From NCBI RefSeq assembly GCF_000154705.2, contig NZ_CM002917.1, positions 4,404,466 to 4,468,465 of the forward strand: 64,000 nucleotides of DNA, given 5' to 3'. Below, one piece after another: positions 25,402 through 34,970 of the stretch. This DNA comes from Hoeflea phototrophica DFL-43 (GTDB lineage Bacteria; Pseudomonadota; Alphaproteobacteria; Rhizobiales; Rhizobiaceae). The notes beneath the pieces are model-generated. The model made no database searches. It was not told the DNA's origin and saw nothing but the letters and a program-made list of their open reading frames with translations. The first letter of the stretch is position 1. Each line of letters starts with the position of its first letter. Position numbers and translations under genes: made by a program.

Positions 25402-26220
25402 ATGACCATCAAGAGCGGAAAATTGATGCTTTGGAGCGCGGCAACGCTTCTTGCCATGGGCCTGAGCACACCGGCTATGTCCGCACAATGCGGCAACAAT
25501 TCCGCTGGCTTCCCCGCATGGATCGAACAGTTCAAGAAGGAAGCAGCCAGGGCCGGAATTTCCGACCGAACAATCAGCCGGGCATTTGCCAATGTCCGCT
25601 ACGCCAGCAAAACCATCTCGCTTGATCGCAACCAGCGCAGTTTCAAACTGTCATTCGAGCAGTTCATGCAGAAACGCGGTGCCAATTCGATCATATCCCA
25701 GGGCAAGAAACTCAAGCAAAGGAATGCCCGGCTTTTCAATGCACTTGAGCAAAAATATGGTGTCCCTGCGGGTCCTTTGATCGCCATCTGGGGCATGGAG
25801 TCAGGTTTTGGACGGTTTTCCGGTAACCAGCACACGATGTCTGCAGTGGCGACGCTGGCCTATGATTGCCGGCGTTCAGCCTTTTTCACCGAGCAACTCT
25901 ATGCCCAGCTGCAACTGATCCAGAAAGGCTGGCTCAGCCCCGATTTCAAGGGCGCCGCCCATGGCGAAATAGGCCAGACCCAGTTCCTGCCTGCCAATGT
26001 GGTGCGGTTCGGGGTCGATGGCGACCGCAATGGTTCGATCAATCTTGGCTCAACAGCCGATGCGCTGGCCTCCACTGCCAACTTCCTGCGCGGCCATGGC
26101 TGGAAACGCGGCGGTGGCTATCAACCCGGCGAAACCAATTTCCGCGCGATCAAAGGCTGGAATGCGGCCGGGGTCTACCAGAAGGCAATTGCCAAGATCG
26201 GTGCCGAAATCGACCGCTGA
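25402..26220 (+). CDS. Lytic murein transglycosylase, MltB/SLT_2 type
   Basis: Periplasmic enzyme that cleaves peptidoglycan glycan strands with formation of anhydro-muramic ends. 272 residues with a signal peptide (residues 1 to about 28, ending PAMSAQ). The lytic domain shows GISDRTISRAFANV near 52-65, catalytic Glu133 in IAIWGMESGFGRF, GEIGQTQFLPANVVRFGVDGD near 192-212 and the ASTANFLRGHGWKRGGGY end. Unlike many MltB homologues there is no lipobox and no C-terminal peptidoglycan-binding domain, so it should be soluble in the periplasm. Confidence 0.92.
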   Translation: MTIKSGKLMLWSAATLLAMGLSTPAMSAQCGNNSAGFPAWIEQFKKEAARAGISDRTISRAFANVRYASKTISLDRNQRSFKLSFEQFMQKRGANSIISQGKKLKQRNARLFNALEQKYGVPAGPLIAIWGMESGFGRFSGNQHTMSAVATLAYDCRRSAFFTEQLYAQLQLIQKGWLSPDFKGAAHGEIGQTQFLPANVVRFGVDGDRNGSINLGSTADALASTANFLRGHGWKRGGGYQPGETNFRAIKGWNAAGVYQKAIAKIGAEIDR

Positions 26221-26245
26221 GCGGATTTTGCATCGGGTCCTAGCC

Positions 26246-26668
26246 CTAGAAGTCCTCGCAGGTATCACCGACAGTCGATTGAACACTGCCGGTGATTATA
26301 CCCTCATCGAAGGTAAAGAAGTCGCGGACCATCAGATCATTGCCGGGAAACTGGTAACACACCAATGCAGTCGCCTGACTGGCGTCTTGGGTCGCTTCGG
26401 CATCGATCTGCCAGGCAAAATTGGCAGTCTCGGCAACGTCCTCCCACTCATCGAGTGCGGCAATGAACTCCATTTTGGTCTGGGTGACCCCAAGGTCCTC
26501 AAGCTCGATCAACGCGTTGTCGCTCAACAACTCGGAAAGCACTCCTCGATCGACATTGAACAGGGCCCAGTACCAGCGGTCCAAAAGCGCGTTGTCGGCA
26601 CGGGCCGGCGCCACCCCGGCTCCGAGACTGTAAATCAGCATGACAATCAGAAACCGGACTGCACCCAT
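26246..26668 (-). CDS. Exported protein with SnoaL/NTF2-like appearance, unidentified
   Basis: Protein of 140 residues with a signal peptide (1 to about 24, cleavage near PARADN). The mature part opens with a helix LLDRWYWALFNVDRGVLSELLSD and ends with strands around VCYQFPGNDLMVRDFFTFDEGIITG. This helix-then-sheet pattern is like small NTF2/SnoaL folds, but no catalytic signature is visible. Two cysteines (in VCYQF and TCEDF) could form a disulfide in the periplasm. ATG 26668 follows GGAGCG. It lies between the transglycosylase and carbonic anhydrase genes. Confidence 0.7.
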   Translation of the reverse strand: MGAVRFLIVMLIYSLGAGVAPARADNALLDRWYWALFNVDRGVLSELLSDNALIELEDLGVTQTKMEFIAALDEWEDVAETANFAWQIDAEATQDASQATALVCYQFPGNDLMVRDFFTFDEGIITGSVQSTVGDTCEDF

Positions 26669-26735
26669 AACACGCTCCAAAGCTTTCCGGCACACCGCCG
26701 GTCGAGGTTATGGAAACGGACGGCAGGGCTTGCTG

Positions 26736-27386
26736 TCAAGCGAGCGAGGTCTCGGGACGGGAAAAATCGCCGGTCTGGGAGTTCATCACCCACAATTCAC
26801 CGGTGGAAATATCAAACCAGGCCCCATGCAATGCCATCTTTCCCCGATCCTCAAGGATCTTTACGCAGGGAAATGTCCGAAGATTGGCAATCGAATTGCG
26901 GATCGAGATGTGCTCGAGCGCGAATTGCCGTTCACCACTGGTCAGCAGCACGCTGTCCTTGATCTGCTGCGCGGCAGGTTTGAGCAGGCCCATCCACTGT
27001 CCGATGAAATCGCCCGGCGAGAGTGGCGCCGCATCAACATCCAGAGCAGCCTTGATGCCACCGCAGCGGCCATGCCCGAGCACCACGATTTGACGGATCT
27101 TCAAGGACTGCACCGCAAATTCAAGCGCCGCAGAGGTGGAGTGGAAATTGCCATCCGGTGCATAGGGCGGCACCAGATTGGCAACATTGCGCACAACGAA
27201 AAGTTCGCCCGGCCCGCAATCAAACACCGTTTCGGGGGCGGCGCGGGAGTCACAGCAGGCAATCACCAGCGTATGCGGCTCCTGTCCCGCTTCGGCCAGA
27301 TCCCGGTAGCGGTTACGTTCAGCCGTGTAGCGGCCGGACATGAATGACTGATAGCCTTCAAGAAGACGGGTCGGAAATGACGACAT
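26736..27386 (-). CDS. Beta-class carbonic anhydrase
   Basis: Zinc enzyme interconverting CO2 and bicarbonate, 216 residues. Zinc ligands are Cys45 in ACCDSRAAPE, His105 and Cys108 in LGHGRCGG; the Asp46/Arg48 dyad is present. Other conserved parts are GELFVVRNVANLVPP near 60-74 and SAALEFAVQSLKI near 85-97. Start ATG 27386 matches the usual MSSFPTRLLEGYQSF opening. No signal peptide is seen, so it is cytosolic. Confidence 0.95.
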   Translation of the reverse strand: MSSFPTRLLEGYQSFMSGRYTAERNRYRDLAEAGQEPHTLVIACCDSRAAPETVFDCGPGELFVVRNVANLVPPYAPDGNFHSTSAALEFAVQSLKIRQIVVLGHGRCGGIKAALDVDAAPLSPGDFIGQWMGLLKPAAQQIKDSVLLTSGERQFALEHISIRNSIANLRTFPCVKILEDRGKMALHGAWFDISTGELWVMNSQTGDFSRPETSLA

Positions 27387-27471
27387 AGCAAGCCACATAA
27401 ACGGGCCTGCGACGAAGATCAATCAGCCTTTTTCCTCAGGATGCTTGCGATGCGGCCAAAAACGTTTCCAT

Positions 27472-28218
27472 TCAGCCATGAATGGCAATCGGGATTCCGT
27501 GGCGGTCAGACGCGGGATGGGCCGGAAAAGTGCTGGTCAGCCCTGCGGCATGCCGGCCGGCCATCACGAGATTGACCGCGGCGTCGATCACATCATCCAT
27601 GCCAGCACCGCGCGGCGGATCATTCTCAAAACTTCGGGGATCGAAGCGGTGCCGGGCAAGGACAGCAACCCGCTCGGCGATCCCCTCTGGATTGACCTTG
27701 CCTTTGATCTTCTTCGGCGTCTGCATCGCCAACCCATTGTTGAGCCGGCAAAAGGAAAATTCCGGGTGACACTCGACAACCCGGGGTCTCAGCCCCTCGT
27801 CAGCTTGCAACACCTGGTCAATCTCCAGGATCCTGGGGAACAGATAGAAGGCCTGCTTGGAAACTTTCTTCGGTGGATCCGACGTCTCAAGCGCGCGGGC
27901 GCAGGCTTCACCATAGCTCCGGGCTTCGACCGCAGCCCGGGCAGGAATGGAAAACACACTGGATTGCCGCGCTCCGAGAAACGGCCGGATGGCCTGTTCC
28001 GGACCACGGCCCGGTCCCTCAATCCGTTCCGGCAATCCGATGGGCATGTCGACCGCAATCACCGCATCAGAACCAAGGTCCTCAACAAGATCGGCAAAAC
28101 GGCTGTAGATCCGCAAATCCGGAGCGGAGCTGCCGGCGGTCCGGATCCAGGCGATCCAGCCTGCGCGGCAACCATCAACGCCGGCAAGGTCCGGGATCTC
28201 CGCATCATCCGTAATCAA
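27472..28218 (-). CDS. DUF429 domain protein
   Basis: Protein of 248 residues with the DUF429 (predicted RNase H-like nuclease) fold: LAGVDGCRAGWIAW near 11-24, VIAVDMPIGLPE near 52-63 with the conserved Asp, a middle GARQSSVFSIPAR and a late GAGMDDVIDAAVNLVMA carrying Asp pairs. The acidic residues fit a metal site, but no activity is established. The start is a TTG at 28218 overlapping the pyridoxal-kinase stop (TTGA), so its translation depends on the upstream gene. Pairing of DUF429 with a pyridoxal-kinase gene is of interest because PLP links to nucleic-acid handling are not obvious. Confidence 0.85.
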   Translation of the reverse strand: MITDDAEIPDLAGVDGCRAGWIAWIRTAGSSAPDLRIYSRFADLVEDLGSDAVIAVDMPIGLPERIEGPGRGPEQAIRPFLGARQSSVFSIPARAAVEARSYGEACARALETSDPPKKVSKQAFYLFPRILEIDQVLQADEGLRPRVVECHPEFSFCRLNNGLAMQTPKKIKGKVNPEGIAERVAVLARHRFDPRSFENDPPRGAGMDDVIDAAVNLVMAGRHAAGLTSTFPAHPASDRHGIPIAIHG

Positions 28219-29108
28219 GGCTTCTTGCGGCCCGCTGCAGATACCATCCGACGCATGTTCACCATCGCCATTGGCGTGCGAAGGCTTTGCGCATCGGTCT
28301 CAAGCATCAGTTCGTCGGCTCCACGCCGGGCGGTCCTCGCCAGGATTTCAAAGACCGCGGCCGTCGCCATCTGCAAGGCTTTTTCCTCGTTCAGCCCTTC
28401 AAGCAGACGCGCCAGAAAACTTGCCGACATCAAATCACCCAGACCATTCGGCGCATCAGGAATCAGCCGGTGCTCCGCCATTCGGGCCGCGCCGCCGCTG
28501 ATCAGCAGATTTCCGGTGCTGCCCGCCATCATCGCTGGGGCCGAGGTCACCAGAACACGCGCGGGACCCAGGGTTTCTGCCGCCGACACCGCGGACGTCG
28601 AATTGGTCAGTTCAGCTCCCGAAAGCCAGCCGAGCTCAAAAATGTTCGGAGTTGCGATGTTGGCGATCGGGATGAGGTTTTTGAGGATCGCCCCGGCCAG
28701 TGCCTCGGGGACATAGAGCCCGCCGGCGTCGCCAATGACCGGGTCGCACATGTAAAGAGCTTCCGGATTGGCCTCTCGCACCGCACCCACCAACCGCGCC
28801 ACATCCTGAGCCTGGCCCGCATCGCCAAGATAACCCGAGAGCACCGCGCCAACCTCGCCAAGCCAGGGCGACCCGCAAAGGTCATCAATCAGCGCAGAGA
28901 ATTCCTCTTTTCCAGGCACGATCCGGGTGGCACGGGAATGGCCCGGATGCCAGGGGAGAACAACCGTCGGCAGAGCCCAGACCGGATAACCCAGTGTTTC
29001 CAGCGCAAACACCGCCGCCCGGTTGCCCACCGATCCGCGGACCACATGACTCGAGATGACGATCACCGCCGGACGAACGTCCGTCCCATTGCGAGTGTCA
29101 GTGGTCAT
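28215..29108 (-). CDS. pdxY: Pyridoxal kinase
   Basis: Phosphorylates pyridoxal for PLP salvage. 297 residues, ribokinase-like fold: VIVISSHVVRGSVGNRAA near 16-33, LPTVVLPWHPGHS near 48-60, CDPVIGDAGGLYVPEAL near 121-137, TPNIFELGWLSG near 154-165 and the anion-hole motif DAPNGLGDLMSASFLA near 222-237 with the catalytic Asp. The length suits PdxY/PdxK. Its ATG overlaps the stop of the preceding small membrane-protein gene in ATGA, and its stop overlaps the DUF429 start, making a three-gene coupled unit. Confidence 0.92.
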   Translation of the reverse strand: MTTDTRNGTDVRPAVIVISSHVVRGSVGNRAAVFALETLGYPVWALPTVVLPWHPGHSRATRIVPGKEEFSALIDDLCGSPWLGEVGAVLSGYLGDAGQAQDVARLVGAVREANPEALYMCDPVIGDAGGLYVPEALAGAILKNLIPIANIATPNIFELGWLSGAELTNSTSAVSAAETLGPARVLVTSAPAMMAGSTGNLLISGGAARMAEHRLIPDAPNGLGDLMSASFLARLLEGLNEEKALQMATAAVFEILARTARRGADELMLETDAQSLRTPMAMVNMRRMVSAAGRKKP

Positions 29109-29350
29109 TGCGAGAGCTGGCCGAACAGGAACCAGACCAGACCAACCAACGCCACAAGCGCCAGCGCGCGCGCAATCCGGGTGCCCCACAGTTCGGCCGG
29201 GTCAGCCTTGTCTGCGTCAGCTGCGGAAAAATGATCACGCACGCTGTTGGCGGCCGATTTCATCGCCGGGGTTGCTGACAGGCCGCCTTCCTGACCGATG
29301 CGGTCGAGTGTCCGCCTGGCTTCCCGCACTTTTTCGTCATCATCTTTCAT
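29105..29350 (-). CDS. Small C-tail-anchored membrane protein
   Basis: Protein of 81 residues, not recognised. A charged N-terminal half (about 1-55; KDDDEKVREARRTLDRIGQEGG) is followed by a single hydrophobic helix near 60-77 (ALALVALVGLVWFLFG), so it is probably C-terminally anchored in the inner membrane with the charged part in the cytosol. ATG 29350 lies nine bases after AGGGAA; a GTG at 29356 is possible. It is the first gene of the coupled unit with pdxY and DUF429. Confidence 0.75.
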   Translation of the reverse strand: MKDDDEKVREARRTLDRIGQEGGLSATPAMKSAANSVRDHFSAADADKADPAELWGTRIARALALVALVGLVWFLFGQLSQ

Positions 29351-29486
29351 GCACACAATTCCCTGCCTGTTATCGGCCCGTTAGCGAGATTGATCGACTT
29401 TAGCACCGCTCACTGACTTCTGCATTTGCCCTATCCGAAATACAGGGCTGTCCGGAACTTTCAGATAGAGGGCATCAAGAAACATT

Positions 29487-30062
29487 TCAGCGGGCAAGGC
29501 CATGATATTCCGGATTGGGCCGCATATCCGTCGCCGAGGCCATCCGGTTGGTCATGTTGAAGAACGACGCCACGGCAGCGATGTCCCAGATATCGCGATC
29601 CGAAAACCCTGAATCGCGAAGCATCTGGCGGTCCTCTTCCCCGATCCTGGCCGAATCTTCTGTCATCAGCACGGCGAAATCGAGCATGGCCCGTTGCCGC
29701 GGTTCAAGATCAGCGGTCCGGTAATTCATCACCATCTGCTCGCCAAGTTCCGGGTTTCCGGAAAGCTGGCGCACCGCAGCTCCATGCGCCGTCAGACAGT
29801 AAAAGCACTTGTTGACCGAAGACACCGCAACCGCGATCAGCTCCCGGTCAAGCTTGCTGAGCCCGGAACCGGCCAACATCAGATCATTGTAGAGGGTCGC
29901 AAACGCTTCGAGTTTCTCGGTGTTGAAGGCATAAGCCTTGAGAACGTTTGGTACCATGCCGAGCTTTTCGTCGCATTTGGAGAAATACGCTTGCATGGCC
30001 TCGCTCAGCGGCATTTCCTGCTCAAGCTTGAGCGCGGTTACGGCTTCTGGCCCCTTTGTCAT
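29487..30062 (-). CDS. AhpD-like peroxidase-related (carboxymuconolactone decarboxylase family) protein
   Basis: Protein of 191 residues of the alkylhydroperoxidase-like CMD superfamily. The redox motif is Cys86-x-x-Cys89 followed by His93 in KCFYCLTAHGAAVR, with the DRELIAVAVSS helix before it. LGMVPNVLKAYAFN near 34-47 and FFNMTNRMASATD near 165-177 mark the peroxidase-related subgroup. It probably takes part in thiol-dependent peroxide removal. It is divergent from the glutamate dehydrogenase gene, with 89 bases between start codons. Confidence 0.9.
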   Translation of the reverse strand: MTKGPEAVTALKLEQEMPLSEAMQAYFSKCDEKLGMVPNVLKAYAFNTEKLEAFATLYNDLMLAGSGLSKLDRELIAVAVSSVNKCFYCLTAHGAAVRQLSGNPELGEQMVMNYRTADLEPRQRAMLDFAVLMTEDSARIGEEDRQMLRDSGFSDRDIWDIAAVASFFNMTNRMASATDMRPNPEYHGLAR

Positions 30063-30151
30063 CACAAATCCTCCATATGTGCGAAATACAGTCGCATTGC
30101 CTGACACTTCTGATAGGTTTTGGCCAAAGATCAAGTCTTGGAGGGACGGGA

Positions 30152-33100
30152 ATGGGGGTCAAGAACACCCGGAAGTCAGGTTCGCTGCTTGCGGAGGCCG
30201 AATCGGTTGCAAAGCGCAGCAAGAAACCGCACATCAATCCGGAGGTTCTGTTTTCGCGCGTCAGCGAAGACGATCTGGAGCTGATGGTGCCCGAAAGCCT
30301 TGCAGCAGCAACGATTTTGGCCGAGGCCGAGATTCGCGCCTGGGACGGCAACGATGCCCGCATGAGCCTGGTCGAGGTCGACGCGGCCACGAGCGATGGC
30401 CGCGATGTTTCAGTTCTGGCGATCACCACACGCAACAAACCATTCCTCTATGATTCGGTGATGGGCGAGGTCACCTCGCAGGTACGCGACATCCTGATGG
30501 CCTTGCATCCGATCCTGGTCGTTGATGGCAAAGCGCCGGCAACGCTGTTTTCCCATGGCGACGGCAGCGAGTATGAACACCGCATCAGCCATATCCAAAT
30601 CCATATACCACGGCTTGGTCCCGCCGCGGGCAAGGAGCTGACCGCTCAGGTTCGCCATGTGCTCGACCAGGTTCAGGCCGCGGTTTCGGATTGGAAACCG
30701 ATGCTGGCCATGATCGACCACGCGGCCGCGGATCTGGTGGCGCTGGATGTCGACAAGAAGACCGAACCGGCCCGACAGGAGGCCCTGGCCTTCATCGCCT
30801 GGCTGCGCGACAACAACTTCACCTTTCTTGGAATGCGGGAATACGTCTATTCCGGAGAAGGCGAAGAGGCCGAACTGAGCCGGTCCCAGACGGAAGGTCT
30901 TGGCATTCTCGCCGACCCCGACGTGCGGGTGTTGCGGCTGGGCAAGGACCAGGTCACCACCACCCCGGAGATTCTCGACTTTCTCCACGGGCCCGATTTC
31001 CTGATCGTCACCAAAGCCAATGTCCGCTCCGTCGTCCATCGCCGCACCTATATGGATTATGTCGGCATCAAGCGGTTCGACCTCAAGGGCCGGGTGATTG
31101 GCGAACTTCGCATCGTCGGCATGTTCACCTCCACGGCCTACACCCGTTCGGTCGCCAACATTCCGCTGCTGCGCTCCAAGGTCCAGGCCGTGACCGAGGA
31201 ATTCGGCTATGATCCGGAAAGCCATTCCGGCAAGCTGTTGCTGAACACGCTGGAATCCTACCCGCGCGATGATCTGTTCCAGATCGATGTCTCCCTGCTG
31301 GTGCGGTTCTGCATGCAGATCAACGAACTCTCCGATCGGCCCAGGGTCCGGGTTTTGCCCCGCATCGACCGCTTCGACCGCTTTGTATCACTGATTGTTT
31401 ACGTGCCCCGCGATCAGTATGATTCGATCGCCCGCGAGCGCATCGGCGATTATCTCAAGACCATCTACAATGGCCGGGTGTCGGCTTACTATCCCGCCTT
31501 TCCCGAGGGCGGCGTGGCGCGGGTGCATTTCATCATCGGCCGTTCCGAAGGCAGAACACCGCAGATAGCCCAGGAACAGCTCGAACGTGATGTGCGTTCG
31601 ATCGTAACCCGCTGGGAAGACCAGTTTCAGGCGCTCGGCGGCGACGCCGCGGCACGGATGAGTGTCAGCCAGTCCTACAAGGAACGTTTCCGCCCCGACG
31701 AGGCGCTTGCCGACCTCGACGACATTCTCGCCTGCGGCGAAGCGGGCACCATTCGCATTGCCTTCTATCGCAGCCAGGAAACACCAGACGATCATCTGGC
31801 GCTCAAGATCTTCCATGCCGGCGCGCCGGTGGCGCTGTCTCGCAGGGTGCCACTCCTTGAAAATCTCGGCTTCAAGGTGATCAGCGAGCAAACCCACGAG
31901 ATTTTCCTCGATGAGCAGGGCGGTCAATCCAGAGCCGTCATTGTTCATGACATGGAGATTATCCACGAGAGCAACCGGATTGTCGATCTCGACACCGATC
32001 GTGCACGGCTCGAGGAGGCTTTCCTGTCGGTTTGGCACGGCGAGACCGACAATGACAGCTACAACCGGCTGGTCGCCAATACCGTCCTGTCGGTCCGTCA
32101 GGCGATGGTACTGCGCGCCTATGCGCGGTATCTGCGCCAGGCAGGCATTGCCTATTCGCAAGAATACATGGCCCAGTGCCTGAATCGGCATCCCGCCATT
32201 TCAGCCCAATTGTTCGAATTGTTTCGCATCCGGTTTGAAATTGGTACCAGTGACAAGGATCGCACCAAGCAGATATCGGATCTGATCGAAGCGATCGAAT
32301 CTGCACTGGCAGAAGTTCCAAGCATCGATGATGACCGGATTCTCAGGCGCTACATGAACGCCATACAGGCATCGCTGAGAACCAATTTCTTTCAGACCGG
32401 CCCTGACGGCGCCCCGCGCCCCGCACTGGCTTTCAAGCTCAACCCGAAAGCACTCGACGGGCTGCCCGAACCGCGGCCCTTCCGCGAGATTTTCGTCTAT
32501 GGTGCGGAAGTGGAAGGCGTCCATCTTCGGTTTGGCCCGATTGCCCGCGGCGGCTTGCGCTGGTCGGACCGGGCGCAGGACTACCGCACCGAGGTGCTGG
32601 GTCTGGTCAAGGCGCAGCAGGTGAAGAATGCGGTGATCGTACCGGTTGGCGCGAAAGGCGGATTCTATCCCAAGCAATTGCCAGCCGACGGCGGCCGCGA
32701 TGCCATCTTCGAAGCCGGGCGAAATGCCTACAAGCTCTTCATCCGGACACTCTTGTCAGTCACCGACAATATTGTCGGTGACGATGTCGTGCCGCCGGCC
32801 AACACCGTGCGTCACGATGGCGACGATCCCTATTTTGTGGTCGCCGCCGACAAGGGCACGGCAACATTTTCCGACACCGCCAACGCGCTAAGCCAGGAAC
32901 AGGATTTCTGGCTGGATGACGCCTTCGCCTCCGGCGGATCGGCCGGCTACGACCACAAGAAGATGGGCATAACCGCCCGCGGTGCCTGGGAAGCGGTCAA
33001 GCGCCACTTCCGCGAAATGGACATCGACATCCAGACCACGCCCTTCACTGCAGCCGGGGTGGGCGACATGTCCGGCGACGTGTTTGGCAACGGCATGCTG

Positions 33101-34942
33101 CTGTCCGAGAAGATCCGCCTGGTCGCTGCCTTCGACCACCGCGACATCTTCATCGACCCCGATCCCGATTGCGAGACCGGCTTTGCCGAACGCAAGCGGC
33201 TGTTCGAGCTGGGTCGTTCAAGCTGGCAGGATTACGACACGTCGAAACTGTCCAAGGGCGGCATGATCATCCCGCGGACGCTCAAATCGGTCGATCTGAC
33301 ACCCGAGGCCGCCGCAGCCATCGGCCTGTCGGGCAGGAAGTCGACGCCACAGGAAATCATGATCGCGGTCCTGTCGATGGAAATCGATCTGCTCTGGTTT
33401 GGCGGTATCGGCACCTACATCAAGGACGCCCGTGAGAACGACGCGGATGTCGGCGACCGCGCCAATGATCCGATCCGGATCGTCGCCCGTCAGGTGCGCG
33501 CCAAGGTGATCGGCGAGGGGGCCAATCTGGGAGTCACCCAAAAGGGCCGCATCGCCTATGCGCTCGCGGGCGGCCGCTGCAACTCCGACGCGATCGACAA
33601 TTCTGCCGGCGTCAACTCCTCCGACGTCGAGGTCAACATCAAGATCGCACTGGCAAACGCCATGCGCGAGGACCGTTTGACCCGGCCCAAGCGGAACAAA
33701 CTGCTTGCCTCGATGACCGATGAGGTCGCGGAGCTGGTGCTGCGCAACAACTATCTGCAGACTCTGGCAATCTCGCTGGCTGAAGCTCAGGGCGCATCTG
33801 GTGTCGGCGAATTGAACCGGGTGATGACCAACCTGGAAGGCCGTGAACTGCTGGACCGGAAAGTCGAGGACCTGCCGGACGACACGCTGGTTGCCGAACG
33901 GCTGGCCTCAGGGCAGGCACTCTCCAGACCGGAAATCGGCGTCTTGCTGTCCTATGCGAAACTGGTTCTTTTTGACGAAATTGTCGCCAGCTCGCTGCCC
34001 GACGATCCCTATTTCAGCGATACCCTCAAATCCTATTTCCCCAAAAAGATGCTGAAATCCCATGAAACAGACATCATCAGCCACCGGCTGCGCCGGGAGA
34101 TCATTTCAACCCTGATCGGCAATGACGCCATCAACCGCGGTGGCCCGGCCTTTGTTATCGGATTGGGAGACAAATCGGGCGCGACTGCAGCCGAAATCGT
34201 CAAGGCCTTTGTGCTTGCACGCGACGGGTTGTCACTCGACAGGCTCTATGGCGAGATTGATGGCCTTGACACAAGAATTCCAGGCCCTGTCCAGAACCGG
34301 CTCTATGCGCATGTCGGCGACACGGTACGCACTGTATCCAGCTGGGCGCTCAAGACCGGCGCCGCTCAGGGCGATCTGAGCAAAGCTGTTGCCTCCATGC
34401 GCGACGGTGCCGCGAAACTTGGATCCAGGATCCAAAGCGCAATGCCCGATTTCATGCGTGAGGAAGCCGAGCGCATCAAAGCCGAACTGATAGAGCATGG
34501 AGTGCCGGAAAAATTAGCCGGCGAAATAGCAGCTTTGGGTGGTATGAGCCTGACACCCGATATCTGTCATGTCGCGGACGCCTCGGGAACCGACCTCAAA
34601 CGCGCAATGGATGCGTTCTTCTCTGTTACGGAAGCGTTCCGGATTGGCCGTATCGTGGCCGCCGTCGACCGAATTCCAGTCTCCGACCACTTCGAAGGCC
34701 TGGCCTTGGCGCGCAGTCTTGACGAGATTTCACAGGCGCGCCGGATCATCTCCAGCACCGCTCTCGACAGCAATCCGGATGATTCAGATCCGGCCGGAGC
34801 CTGGCTTTCCGGCAACAAGGACCGCATCGGCCATGTTGCCGGCCAGATCCTGTCTCTGACAGACAGCGGCGAGCTGACACTCGCAAAGCTGACGGTCGCC
34901 GCTGGCATGATGAGCGATCTTGCCCGTTCCTTGCGGCCGTGA
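30152..34942 (+). CDS. Large NAD-specific glutamate dehydrogenase
   Basis: About 180-kDa type NAD-dependent GDH, 1596 residues, oxidising glutamate to 2-oxoglutarate and ammonia. N-terminal ACT-like regulatory parts (about 1-700, including DFLIVTKANVRSVVHRRTYMDY) precede the catalytic core with GGLRWSDRAQDYRTEVLGL near 805-823, the Lys in VPVGAKGGFYPK, and ADKGTATFSDTANAL plus SGGSAGYDHKKMGITARGAWE near 900-955. A late GEGANLGVTQ motif marks the NAD domain. Start ATG 30152 is preceded by GGAGGGACGGG; the frame opens earlier at 30056 but covers the divergent promoter. The next gene, an MFS transporter, begins 28 bases downstream. Confidence 0.96.
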   Translation: MGVKNTRKSGSLLAEAESVAKRSKKPHINPEVLFSRVSEDDLELMVPESLAAATILAEAEIRAWDGNDARMSLVEVDAATSDGRDVSVLAITTRNKPFLYDSVMGEVTSQVRDILMALHPILVVDGKAPATLFSHGDGSEYEHRISHIQIHIPRLGPAAGKELTAQVRHVLDQVQAAVSDWKPMLAMIDHAAADLVALDVDKKTEPARQEALAFIAWLRDNNFTFLGMREYVYSGEGEEAELSRSQTEGLGILADPDVRVLRLGKDQVTTTPEILDFLHGPDFLIVTKANVRSVVHRRTYMDYVGIKRFDLKGRVIGELRIVGMFTSTAYTRSVANIPLLRSKVQAVTEEFGYDPESHSGKLLLNTLESYPRDDLFQIDVSLLVRFCMQINELSDRPRVRVLPRIDRFDRFVSLIVYVPRDQYDSIARERIGDYLKTIYNGRVSAYYPAFPEGGVARVHFIIGRSEGRTPQIAQEQLERDVRSIVTRWEDQFQALGGDAAARMSVSQSYKERFRPDEALADLDDILACGEAGTIRIAFYRSQETPDDHLALKIFHAGAPVALSRRVPLLENLGFKVISEQTHEIFLDEQGGQSRAVIVHDMEIIHESNRIVDLDTDRARLEEAFLSVWHGETDNDSYNRLVANTVLSVRQAMVLRAYARYLRQAGIAYSQEYMAQCLNRHPAISAQLFELFRIRFEIGTSDKDRTKQISDLIEAIESALAEVPSIDDDRILRRYMNAIQASLRTNFFQTGPDGAPRPALAFKLNPKALDGLPEPRPFREIFVYGAEVEGVHLRFGPIARGGLRWSDRAQDYRTEVLGLVKAQQVKNAVIVPVGAKGGFYPKQLPADGGRDAIFEAGRNAYKLFIRTLLSVTDNIVGDDVVPPANTVRHDGDDPYFVVAADKGTATFSDTANALSQEQDFWLDDAFASGGSAGYDHKKMGITARGAWEAVKRHFREMDIDIQTTPFTAAGVGDMSGDVFGNGMLLSEKIRLVAAFDHRDIFIDPDPDCETGFAERKRLFELGRSSWQDYDTSKLSKGGMIIPRTLKSVDLTPEAAAAIGLSGRKSTPQEIMIAVLSMEIDLLWFGGIGTYIKDARENDADVGDRANDPIRIVARQVRAKVIGEGANLGVTQKGRIAYALAGGRCNSDAIDNSAGVNSSDVEVNIKIALANAMREDRLTRPKRNKLLASMTDEVAELVLRNNYLQTLAISLAEAQGASGVGELNRVMTNLEGRELLDRKVEDLPDDTLVAERLASGQALSRPEIGVLLSYAKLVLFDEIVASSLPDDPYFSDTLKSYFPKKMLKSHETDIISHRLRREIISTLIGNDAINRGGPAFVIGLGDKSGATAAEIVKAFVLARDGLSLDRLYGEIDGLDTRIPGPVQNRLYAHVGDTVRTVSSWALKTGAAQGDLSKAVASMRDGAAKLGSRIQSAMPDFMREEAERIKAELIEHGVPEKLAGEIAALGGMSLTPDICHVADASGTDLKRAMDAFFSVTEAFRIGRIVAAVDRIPVSDHFEGLALARSLDEISQARRIISSTALDSNPDDSDPAGAWLSGNKDRIGHVAGQILSLTDSGELTLAKLTVAAGMMSDLARSLRP

Positions 34943-34970
34943 CAGGATCAGAGAAACAGGAACAACAAAC

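Noticed and set aside
27445..28716. 423-codon plus-strand frame opposite DUF429 and pdxY
   Set aside because: Antisense to two coupled genes; composition is Arg/Ser/Pro-rich and lacks motifs.
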